Positions 1 through 5,162 of a DNA stretch of 6,528 nt are shown here, piece by piece. Made by a program: the position numbers and the translations under genes. Positions within the stretch are counted from its first letter, which is position 1. Every line of letters begins with the position of its first letter. Location: contig CAMBYR010000130.1 of the NCBI GenBank assembly GCA_945872375.1, forward strand, positions 1-6,528, written 5' to 3'. The notes under the pieces are model-generated. The model searched no databases. It was not told where the DNA came from and was given only the letters and a program-made list of their open reading frames with translations. The DNA is from an uncultured Blautia sp. Its GTDB lineage: Bacteria; Bacillota; Clostridia; Lachnospirales; Lachnospiraceae.

Positions 1-25
1 GTGGGTTCAAGTCCCATCTTCCTCA
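1..25 (+). tRNA. 3' end of a tRNA gene (T arm and acceptor strand), isotype undetermined
   Basis: The first 25 bases read as the 3' part of a tRNA. A 5-bp T stem is formed by GTGGG (1-5) and CCCAT (13-17), closing the 7-base loop TTCAAGT (6-12). The acceptor strand CTTCCTC (18-24) and a discriminator A (25) follow. CCA is not encoded, as the next bases are TGAAAA, so it would be added after transcription, which is common in Clostridia. The 5' half, including the anticodon, lies before the window, so the amino acid cannot be read. The implied 5' acceptor is GAGGAAG. A class II tRNA such as Leu is possible from the resemblance of the T arm, but this is only an impression. A strong terminator hairpin begins 3 bases later. 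Confidence 0.8.
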
Positions 26-27
26 TG

Positions 28-69
28 AAAATAAAAGGGTTAGGCCTAAAGGCTTAACCCTTTTATTTT
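28..69 (+). terminator. Intrinsic terminator behind the tRNA
   Basis: A 19-bp stem pairs 28-46 with 51-69 around the loop TAAA, with only one G-T wobble (43/54). The stem begins with A-rich sequence and ends in TTTTATTTT, so the U-tract is part of the lower stem. It sits just after the tRNA 3' end and should end the tRNA transcript. Because the lower stem is A-rich on one side and T-rich on the other, it could work in both directions. Confidence 0.85.
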
Positions 70-71
70 GC

Positions 72-109
72 CGAGGAGCTCCTTGAACCCATGGTTCAAG
101 GTCTCCTCG
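72..109 (+). terminator. Second hairpin with short T-run, possible backup terminator
   Basis: CGAGGAG (72-78) pairs with CTCCTCG (103-109) and CCTTGAACC (81-89) pairs with GGTTCAAGG (93-101). An asymmetric CT/T bulge separates the two helices and the loop is CAT. The sequence continues CCATTTTTGG, giving a run of five T at 113-117. It fits a second rho-independent terminator for readthrough from the tRNA. The spacer between stem and T-run is slightly long, so activity is less certain than for the first hairpin. Confidence 0.55.
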
Positions 110-139
110 CCATTTTTGGCTCGTCGGTCGGTTCGGTGG

Positions 140-164
140 GAAAAAGGTCCACTGGACCTTTTTC
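140..164. terminator. Perfect hairpin, likely bidirectional terminator between the tRNA and the minus-strand gene
   Basis: GAAAAAGGTCC (140-150) and GGACCTTTTTC (154-164) form an uninterrupted 11-bp stem with loop ACT, followed on the plus strand by TTTTT (165-169). Read on the minus strand the same stem ends in CCTTTTT, about 67 bases after the stop codon of the peptidoglycan-binding gene. It can therefore serve as that gene's terminator as well as a third stop for the tRNA transcript. The remaining bases 170-230 hold only a short direct repeat of TGCCCCCA (195-202 and 206-213) and no gene that I can support. Confidence 0.75.
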
Positions 165-230
165 TTTTTCCACCTCACCCCATCTTCCGCATTCTGCCCC
201 CAATTTGCCCCCAGTCAGGGTTTTCTTCCT

Positions 231-1535
231 TTATACCAGCTCCGCGATCCTGCTGACCGCCACATAAATCTCCTGAATACGGTACCAGGTAGCATAATCT
301 GTTACGCCGGTCTGCGGAAGTCCGAAAATACTTTGAAATTCCCGTACAGCCTCTCTGGTACGCGCCCCGTAAATCCCGTCCACCGGAATCGTCGGAAGCG
401 CCGGATAAGCTTCCGCAATGGTATTCAGCTGCTCCTGAAGCTGACGAACCTTTGGTCCCGAAGCACCTGTATCCAGGTCATATCCCGGCCAGGAAGCCGG
501 AATTCCAGAAATCTCATCTGCCACATTGATATACATATTATTCCCATAAAAATACCGCAGAATCTCAATCGCCGAATATCCCTGGTCTCCCAGCGCCTTG
601 CTTCCCCACTGTGTCATCCAGCCGCGGCTCTGACATTCCACCTGACGGCCGTCGCAGTACTGGGTCAGAATAGGCTGCTTCACATTCGGTCTGGAAAGAT
701 AATTTTCAAACAGTTCATCAACGATTCGGGAAATACTGTCAAAAATGTTCCGCCCATAGATCCATTTATGATCGTATGCCGTTGAAGACGTGATGGTAAA
801 ATCATACCCTTTGTTCCGGTACCATTCGGTATAAACCCGGTTCAGGGTAAACGACATGATCGCAAGCACATTTGCCCGGATGGTATCCTCCGGCCAGGTA
901 GCATAAATTTCGCTGCTCGCCACGTTTTTGATATAATCCCGGTACCGGACATAATAATCCTTCGCACTGCTGTCACGAATCGGGCCGTCATGAACCACCA
1001 CATATTCCGGAATAACCACCCTGCTCAGCACGATCTCTCCCGTCTCACTGACCGGCTTGATCTCTGCCTCCTGAATTTTGGGCGGATAAGTTCCAAACAA
1101 GGTATGGGGACCAATCACCACCCGCTGAAATGGAGGCGCATTTTCCGTCTGAAAATTCATCCGTACAGGCTGCTGTGCCAGCACGCCCGGAAGTACTTCC
1201 GTACCTGCCACAATTTCCGGTTCAAATCCTTCTGCGTCAATCTGTACGGTGTATTCTGCATAAGGCTGCTGCTCCACAGGTGCCATACTGTATTCCAGCG
1301 GCGGTGTTTTCAGTTCAATCACCGGGGTCTTTCCGGATGAGTTGGTACGTACCTCTTCAATATTGCTGTCGGGATCTCCGGTAAAAGAAATTCTGACCCG
1401 GGCATTTTCGATGGGACGGCTTCCATCCGCATTCATCACCGTCACCTGAAGTGTTCCCTGATCCACATACTCAGGGCTGCCGCTCTGACCTGTATTCTGA
1501 TTCTGCTGCATTCGTATGGATCCATATGAATACAT
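231..1535 (-). CDS. SpoIID/LytB-fold protein with C-terminal peptidoglycan-binding domain
   Basis: The protein has 434 residues. A beta-rich N-terminal region of carboxypeptidase-regulatory type spans about residues 28-128. A SpoIID-like central region spans about 195-340. A peptidoglycan-binding type 1 repeat lies at about 353-420, with the typical VDGIYGARTREAV and VREFQ pattern. In the SpoIID-like part, IKNVASSEI and the following WPEDTIRANVLAIMSF match the region that carries the catalytic glutamate of SpoIID lytic transglycosylases, which would be Glu209 here. WMTQWGSKALGDQGYSAIEI (306-325) matches the conserved SQWGA block. The start at 1535 is supported by AGGAG with a 6-base spacer. 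There is no signal peptide or membrane segment, which is odd for a wall enzyme and may mean a mother-cell or spore role, or binding without export. I recognise this architecture as recurrent in spore-forming Clostridia but know no gene name. Domain assignment is firm; the enzymatic role is inference. Confidence 0.8.
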   Translation of the reverse strand: MYSYGSIRMQQNQNTGQSGSPEYVDQGTLQVTVMNADGSRPIENARVRISFTGDPDSNIEEVRTNSSGKTPVIELKTPPLEYSMAPVEQQPYAEYTVQIDAEGFEPEIVAGTEVLPGVLAQQPVRMNFQTENAPPFQRVVIGPHTLFGTYPPKIQEAEIKPVSETGEIVLSRVVIPEYVVVHDGPIRDSSAKDYYVRYRDYIKNVASSEIYATWPEDTIRANVLAIMSFTLNRVYTEWYRNKGYDFTITSSTAYDHKWIYGRNIFDSISRIVDELFENYLSRPNVKQPILTQYCDGRQVECQSRGWMTQWGSKALGDQGYSAIEILRYFYGNNMYINVADEISGIPASWPGYDLDTGASGPKVRQLQEQLNTIAEAYPALPTIPVDGIYGARTREAVREFQSIFGLPQTGVTDYATWYRIQEIYVAVSRIAELV

Positions 1536-1564
1536 AATATGCTCCTGAACTTTCCTGTCGTATC

Positions 1565-1593
1565 ATTATATTCAGTTTTTCGCTATCTGTTCA
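1565..1593 (-). promoter_or_regulatory. Candidate promoter for the SpoIID-like gene, inside the end of the oxidoreductase gene
   Basis: On the minus strand a perfect TATAAT (1565-1570) lies 17 bases after TGAACA (1588-1593), which matches 4 of 6 bases of the vegetative -35 box. The expected transcription start is near 1558, giving a leader of about 23 bases that contains the AGGAG site. The -35 box overlaps the last codons of the upstream gene. It resembles a sigma-A promoter; I see no sigma-E or sigma-K consensus here. Confidence 0.45.
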
Positions 1594-2576
1594 GTATCCG
1601 CCGGAAACAAAATGCCCATCTGCTTTCGAGCTTCCTCCATCACCTTCATGCTCCAAAGTGTCTGCTGATGCAGGAAGGAAACATCCTCTCCCTGCGAAAT
1701 AGCCTGTACCCATCTGCGAATTTCATAGATCATATTATTTTCACAGGGTTCTGTCTCGATCCGTTCCTCCCGCCCGTCATAATAACGGCAGACGATCTCC
1801 GATGGCTCAGCAATCGTATGTATGATCATTACTCCCTTTTCCCCCTGAATCTCACTGTTTCTGGCACTGTTGGTGATCTTGGAGCAGGAAATCTCCGCCA
1901 TCATTTCTCCATAATCTGCCAGAATGGTCGTTGCCCCGTCAATGCCTCCCCGGAGGCTTACGCACTGAGCCTGAATACTTTTCGGCATTCCAAATAATCC
2001 GACCATAGGCTCCACACAATAAACTCCCATATCCATCAAAGCACCTGTGGAACAGTTTCTGTCAAAAATATTCTGCCGTTTTCCTTCCAGAAAAGCATCA
2101 TATTTGCTGGAATATTTCCCATACCAGAAATCTGCTCTCCGAAGCTTTCCCAGACGTGGAAGCGCCTGGCGGATCTGCTCAAATCCGGGATCAAACATGG
2201 GGCGAATCGCCTCCAGCAGAATCAGGCCCTTTTCCTTCGCTGTCCTCTGCATCATTTCCGCTTCTGCTGCGTTGGAAGCAAGAGGTTTTTCACACAGTAC
2301 ATGCTTTCCGGCCTGAAGAAGCAGCATGGCCTGAGAATAATGAAGGAAATTGGGGCTTGCCAGATACACACCGTCTATCTCCGGATCTGCCGCCATTTTT
2401 TCCAGGCTGTCATAGGCTTTTGAAGCTCCATGTTTTTTGGCAAAGTTTTTTGCTTTTTCCAGATCTCTTGAATAAGCAGCCACATATACGGCATCCTCGC
2501 AGCCGGAAGCAGCCTGCAGAAATTTTTCCGTAATCTTACTGGTTCCCACCGTTGCAAATCGAATTTGTTTTCCCAT
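1572..2576 (-). CDS. Gfo/Idh/MocA family NAD(P)-dependent oxidoreductase, dihydrodiol-dehydrogenase-like
   Basis: This 334-residue cytoplasmic protein has an N-terminal Rossmann fold (about 1-122) and the C-terminal alpha/beta dimer-substrate domain of the family. The nucleotide-binding turn reads VGTSKIT (10-16), a variant of the usual GxGxxG loop. The family hallmark CEKPLA (95-100) carries the catalytic lysine, Lys97. LLEAIRPMF (120-128) and GALMDMGVYCVEPMVGLFG (178-196) closely resemble trans-1,2-dihydrobenzene-1,2-diol dehydrogenases, with Tyr186 at the position of their catalytic tyrosine. The length also equals that of the mammalian enzymes. In bacteria the substrate of such proteins is usually an unknown sugar or cyclitol, so no specific reaction is claimed. 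The start at 2576 has AAGGAG with a 6-base spacer. The gene lies 89 bases after glgB and 36 bases before the SpoIID-like gene, both on the same strand, and has its own promoter. Confidence 0.85.
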   Translation of the reverse strand: MGKQIRFATVGTSKITEKFLQAASGCEDAVYVAAYSRDLEKAKNFAKKHGASKAYDSLEKMAADPEIDGVYLASPNFLHYSQAMLLLQAGKHVLCEKPLASNAAEAEMMQRTAKEKGLILLEAIRPMFDPGFEQIRQALPRLGKLRRADFWYGKYSSKYDAFLEGKRQNIFDRNCSTGALMDMGVYCVEPMVGLFGMPKSIQAQCVSLRGGIDGATTILADYGEMMAEISCSKITNSARNSEIQGEKGVMIIHTIAEPSEIVCRYYDGREERIETEPCENNMIYEIRRWVQAISQGEDVSFLHQQTLWSMKVMEEARKQMGILFPADTEQIAKN

Positions 2577-2606
2577 AAGATTCTCCTTATCATCCTTTTT
2601 TCTGCT

Positions 2607-2635
2607 ATCATATCCTCTTTTTTGCCTTCTGTAAA
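2607..2635 (-). promoter_or_regulatory. Promoter of the Gfo/Idh/MocA gene
   Basis: On the minus strand TTTACA (2630-2635) and TATGAT (2607-2612) are separated by exactly 17 bases, each matching 5 of 6 positions of the sigma-A consensus. Transcription would start near 2600, leaving a leader of about 24 bases with the AAGGAG site (2583-2588). This suggests the oxidoreductase is transcribed independently of glgB. I see no clear terminator for glgB in 2577-2665. Confidence 0.65.
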
Positions 2636-2665
2636 CCGTATTTTCAGGTGTTTTTCATGCCATCA

Positions 2666-4450
2666 TCAGCTTTCCAGGTAATAACACCCGGAATATGGCG
2701 GAAGGTCCAGAATGACTTTTCCGGATTCCTGTTTCAGGTTTTCCCTCTGTTTTCTTCCTTTTCCATCATAGCATTCCCTGTCACTGTCAAAAATCAGGGT
2801 CAGATTTTTTCCATCATTCACAGGAAGCACATATTCCTGTTCCTGCGCCGAAAAATTAAACGCTGCAAGAATTGTTTCGCCTTCACAGCTCCGCCGGAAC
2901 AGATAGATATTTTCCGCTTCTCCATGGCATTCAGTCCAGTAAAATCCCTCTCTTTCGTAGTCTTTCTGCCACAATGCCGGATGTTCCAGATAGCACTGAT
3001 TCAACTCCTTCATAAAACGGTGAAATGCATCATGCTTCGGATATTTCAGGATCTCCCAGTCCTGTTCCCGTTTTTCATCCCATTCACGAAGCTGTCCCAG
3101 TTCATTCCCCATGAAGTTCAGCTTCTTTCCCGGATGGGCGTACATATACATGTAAAATGCTCTTGCCTGTGGAAATTTCTCCTCATAATCACTGCCCATT
3201 TTCTGGAGAATCGTGGCTTTTCCATGCACCACCTCATCATGAGATAACGGAAGCAGAAAATGTTCATCATAATAATACTGCATGGAAAAGGTCAGTCTGT
3301 GATAATACTGACTGCGTTCACTGGCCGGCATGGAAAAATAAGAAAGCGTATCATTCATCCAGCCCAGATCCCATTTATAATCAAATCCCAGTCCGCCTTC
3401 ACATACAGGCTTTGTCACACCGATCCAGGAAGAAGAATCCTCCGCGATCAACAGGGCCTCCGGCACACGCTCCTTCAGCCCCTGATTCATCACCTGCAGA
3501 AACTGAACAGCAGGCCTGCATTCACCTCTGGCCGGATTGCCCTGCCAGAAGATCAGATTTCCCACCGCATCCATGCGCAGTCCGTCAAAATGATACTGTT
3601 TCAGCCAGAAATACGCTGATGACTGAAGGAAGCTGCAGGTTTCCCCTCTGGAATGCATAAAATTACAGCTCCCCCATTCATTGACTCCCACTGCGCTGTT
3701 GGGATATTCAAACAGCGGTGTTCCATCGTAATTCCAAAGGGCATAATCATTGACGGCAAAATGTACCGGAACAAAATCCAGAATCACGCCAATCTCCTGT
3801 CTGTGACATTCATCCACAAAGGCGCAAAGCTGTTCCGGTGTGCCGTAACGGGAGGTGGGACTGAAATATCCGGTCGCCTGGTATCCCCAGGATTCATCGC
3901 AGGGATATTCACAAAGCGGCATAAGCTCCACATAATTGTAGCCGTTTTCCTTCAGATAGGGAATCAAAAGCTCTGCTATTTCCGAATATGTATACCAATC
4001 CTCCTGTTCCCCGGATTTTTTTCTCCAGGATCCCATGTGCATTTCATAAATATTCATCGGCGCGGAAAGAGACGCTTTTCTTTTCTTCATCCATTTTTCA
4101 TCATGAAAAACAAGCTTTTTTCTGTCATAGATCAGAGACGCACTGGCCGGACGAAGTTCTGAATAAAATGCATAGGGATCCGCATGGTCAATAAAACTTC
4201 CATCCCTGCGGTAAATCCGATACTTGTACATCATTCCCTCTTTTGCCTCCGGAATCAGGCACTCCCAGAAATTCCCATCCTGGATTTTATGCATGGGCGT
4301 TTCTGTCCACTGATTAAATTCTCCAATCACGGCAATATGCACGGCAGCCGGAGCAAAGGTACGAAATACCGTTCCATTTTCCAATACATGAGCTCCCAGA
4401 AACTCCTGTGCCTCAAATTCTTTTCCCGTATAAAACTGATAAAAATCCAT
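2666..4450 (-). CDS. glgB: 1,4-alpha-glucan branching enzyme (GH13), divergent form
   Basis: The cytoplasmic enzyme cuts alpha-1,4-glucan chains and rejoins them as alpha-1,6 branches in glycogen synthesis. The 594-residue protein has an N-terminal CBM48 region (VFRTFAPAA and GEFNQW, about 25-48), a GH13 barrel (about 135-480) and a beta-sandwich C-terminus. The GH13 motifs are present: DFVPVH (225-230), DGLRMDAV (289-296, nucleophile Asp294), IAEDSS (335-340, acid/base Glu337) and LPLSHDEVVHGK (401-412, Asp405). The block after the nucleophile, where many GlgB proteins read MLYLDYSR, instead reads NLIFWQGNPARGE, and AED replaces the common AEE. The start at 4450 is chosen because GGAGG lies 5 bases upstream; in-frame ATGs at 4474 and 4468 lack such a site. 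No other glg genes are next to it. A TetR regulator is divergent, and shared operator-like repeats suggest control by it. GH13 identity is firm; branching specificity is very likely. Confidence 0.92.
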   Translation of the reverse strand: MDFYQFYTGKEFEAQEFLGAHVLENGTVFRTFAPAAVHIAVIGEFNQWTETPMHKIQDGNFWECLIPEAKEGMMYKYRIYRRDGSFIDHADPYAFYSELRPASASLIYDRKKLVFHDEKWMKKRKASLSAPMNIYEMHMGSWRKKSGEQEDWYTYSEIAELLIPYLKENGYNYVELMPLCEYPCDESWGYQATGYFSPTSRYGTPEQLCAFVDECHRQEIGVILDFVPVHFAVNDYALWNYDGTPLFEYPNSAVGVNEWGSCNFMHSRGETCSFLQSSAYFWLKQYHFDGLRMDAVGNLIFWQGNPARGECRPAVQFLQVMNQGLKERVPEALLIAEDSSSWIGVTKPVCEGGLGFDYKWDLGWMNDTLSYFSMPASERSQYYHRLTFSMQYYYDEHFLLPLSHDEVVHGKATILQKMGSDYEEKFPQARAFYMYMYAHPGKKLNFMGNELGQLREWDEKREQDWEILKYPKHDAFHRFMKELNQCYLEHPALWQKDYEREGFYWTECHGEAENIYLFRRSCEGETILAAFNFSAQEQEYVLPVNDGKNLTLIFDSDRECYDGKGRKQRENLKQESGKVILDLPPYSGCYYLES

Positions 4451-4455
4451 ATGAA

Positions 4456-4460
4456 CCTCC
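4456..4460 (-). promoter_or_regulatory. Ribosome binding site that fixes the glgB start
   Basis: The minus strand reads GGAGG, then TTCAT, then ATG at 4450. The spacing of 5 bases is suitable. The longer reading from 4474 would put this site inside the coding region and would overlap the -35 box of the opposite promoter. Confidence 0.8.
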
Positions 4461-4467
4461 AAAATCA

Positions 4468-4496
4468 TAGACATGTGTCGGATTGCTGGTTATAAT
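4468..4496 (+). promoter_or_regulatory. Promoter of the TetR-family regulator
   Basis: TAGACA (4468-4473, 5 of 6 consensus) and a perfect TATAAT (4491-4496) are separated by exactly 17 bases on the plus strand. Transcription would start near 4503, about 95 bases before the chosen start codon. One TGTCGG half-site (4476-4481) lies between the -35 and -10 boxes, where a bound repressor would block RNA polymerase. Confidence 0.75.
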
Positions 4497-4574
4497 ATAA
4501 GGCAGACCGTATGAAAAATCAGCCGACACTTTTTTCATTCTGTCGGAAAAACAACGTTTCCCGACAATTGTCGG
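4475..4574. promoter_or_regulatory. Operator-like array: five TGTCGG/CCGACA half-sites with one perfect 14-base palindrome
   Basis: The hexamer TGTCGG or its complement CCGACA occurs at 4476-4481, 4523-4528, 4541-4546, 4561-4566 and 4569-4574, alternating in orientation. The last two form the perfect palindrome CCGACAATTGTCGG (4561-4574). The first two extend to inverted 7-mers GTGTCGG (4475-4481) and CCGACAC (4523-4529). The copies lie within and downstream of the regulator promoter and beside the candidate glgB promoter. TetR-family proteins bind such inverted repeats as dimers, often next to their own gene, so this is the likely binding region of the adjacent regulator. Which pair is the true operator cannot be told from the sequence. 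Confidence 0.65.
4494..4522 (-). promoter_or_regulatory. Weak candidate promoter of glgB, overlapping the divergent promoter
   Basis: On the minus strand TATATT (4494-4499, 5 of 6) lies 17 bases after CTGATT (4517-4522, only 3 of 6). The start would be near 4487 with a leader of about 37 bases. It uses the same AT-rich core as the plus-strand promoter, so the two would compete. Right beside its -35 box is the half-site CCGACAC (4523-4529). A poor -35 might indicate dependence on an activator, which is speculation. Confidence 0.35.
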
Positions 4575-4584
4575 AGATATCCAC

Positions 4585-4589
4585 AGGAG
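4585..4589 (+). promoter_or_regulatory. Ribosome binding site that fixes the TetR regulator start
   Basis: AGGAG is 8 bases before ATG at 4598, but only 2 bases before the in-frame ATG at 4592. The former is the better spacing. The farther upstream ATG at 4511 lies within a few bases of the expected transcript start, so it would have no usable binding site. Confidence 0.7.
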
Positions 4590-4597
4590 AAATGATT

Positions 4598-5128
4598 ATG
4601 GACAAGCGCGCGCAGAAAAGCAGAAGCAGTATCATCAACACCTTTCTGGAAATCCGCTCAAAGAAGCCTCTGGAAAAAATCACAGTAACAGAATTATGCA
4701 AAAAGGCGGACCTGAATAAGTCCACCTTTTACGTTCATTACCATGATATTTATGATCTTTCAGAACAACTGGAAACAGAGGTCATAGACAGCATTCTGGA
4801 GTCTATCTGTCCTCCGGAAACGATCCTTACCGATCCCGGCCGTTATACAGCTGAACTATTTCATGCCTGCCGGGCCAAGAACAATCTGATCCGGAATCTT
4901 TTTTCCGGTACAAGGAGCATGATGCTTCCTTATCGTGTTTCCATCGCTCTCAGGAAGCTTCTCTATGAAATGCATCCGGAATTTGAGCATGATCCGGAGC
5001 GAAATATTCTTCTTACTTATCAGATCTACGGAGGATATTTTGCCTATTCGGAAGCACAGCAGTATGATTATTCTCATACCATTTCTGTCATCAGTGAAAT
5101 TTCCCGCCTGACGGCCTCCAAAGTATGA
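4598..5128 (+). CDS. TetR/AcrR-family transcriptional regulator
   Basis: From the chosen start the protein has 176 residues, a usual length for small TetR regulators. The N-terminal DNA-binding domain spans about residues 7-52: a first helix with IINTFLEIR (12-20), then KITVTELCKKADLNKSTFY (27-45), the family's helix-turn-helix, followed by VHYHDIYDL (46-54). The rest is an all-helical ligand and dimer domain that I associate with the TetR C-terminal type found in Firmicutes regulators related to DhaS; that subfamily link is tentative. No ligand can be named. The gene is divergent from glgB across a region full of TGTCGG inverted repeats and is convergent with the nucleoside permease operon. 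Autoregulation is likely, and control of glgB is plausible. A start at 4511 would add 29 residues of non-family sequence encoded by the operator region and is rejected. Confidence 0.88.
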   Translation: MDKRAQKSRSSIINTFLEIRSKKPLEKITVTELCKKADLNKSTFYVHYHDIYDLSEQLETEVIDSILESICPPETILTDPGRYTAELFHACRAKNNLIRNLFSGTRSMMLPYRVSIALRKLLYEMHPEFEHDPERNILLTYQIYGGYFAYSEAQQYDYSHTISVISEISRLTASKV

Positions 5129-5129
5129 A

Positions 5130-5157
5130 AGCCCCCGTTTCCGCAGAAACGGGAGCT
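5130..5157. terminator. Shared terminator between convergent genes
   Basis: CCCGTTTC (5134-5141) pairs with GAAACGGG (5146-5153) around the loop CGCA. After one C/A mismatch the stem extends by AGC/GCT (5130-5132 with 5155-5157). The flanks carry only modest T-runs: CTCTTCATT on the plus strand and CTTTC on the minus strand. The hairpin fills nearly the whole 34-base gap between the TetR gene stop and the permease stop, so it probably ends both transcripts. Confidence 0.75.
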
Positions 5158-5162
5158 CTTCA

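Noticed and set aside
1..25. 3' end of tmRNA instead of a tRNA
   Set aside because: There is no encoded CCA and the acceptor strand CTTCCTC does not match the usual tmRNA end; a tRNA fits better, although the 5' half is not visible.
195..213. Direct repeat TGCCCCCA, two copies 3 bases apart
   Set aside because: Too short and only two copies; no repeat array or CRISPR structure is present.
1367..1372. Another TGTCGG outside the operator region
   Set aside because: It is a single copy inside a coding region without a partner in inverted orientation, as expected by chance.
333..1384. Plus-strand open frames opposite the SpoIID-like gene
   Set aside because: They are antisense shadows with low-complexity, arginine- and histidine-rich translations and no domain.
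2648..4194. Long plus-strand open frames opposite glgB (for example 2648-3247, 3157-3660, 3653-4162)
   Set aside because: They are antisense to a clear GH13 enzyme, have no recognisable motifs and no good ribosome binding sites, and are explained as shadows of its codon use.
4451..4474. Longer glgB reading from ATG 4474
   Set aside because: GGAGG lies inside this extension and is correctly placed for ATG 4450; the protein from there begins with the typical MDFYQFYTGK.
4511..4597. N-terminal extension of the TetR gene starting at ATG 4511
   Set aside because: It starts within a few bases of the predicted transcription start, has no usable ribosome binding site, is encoded by the repeat-rich operator region and adds residues that do not fit the family. 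ATG 4598 has AGGAG at 8 bases.
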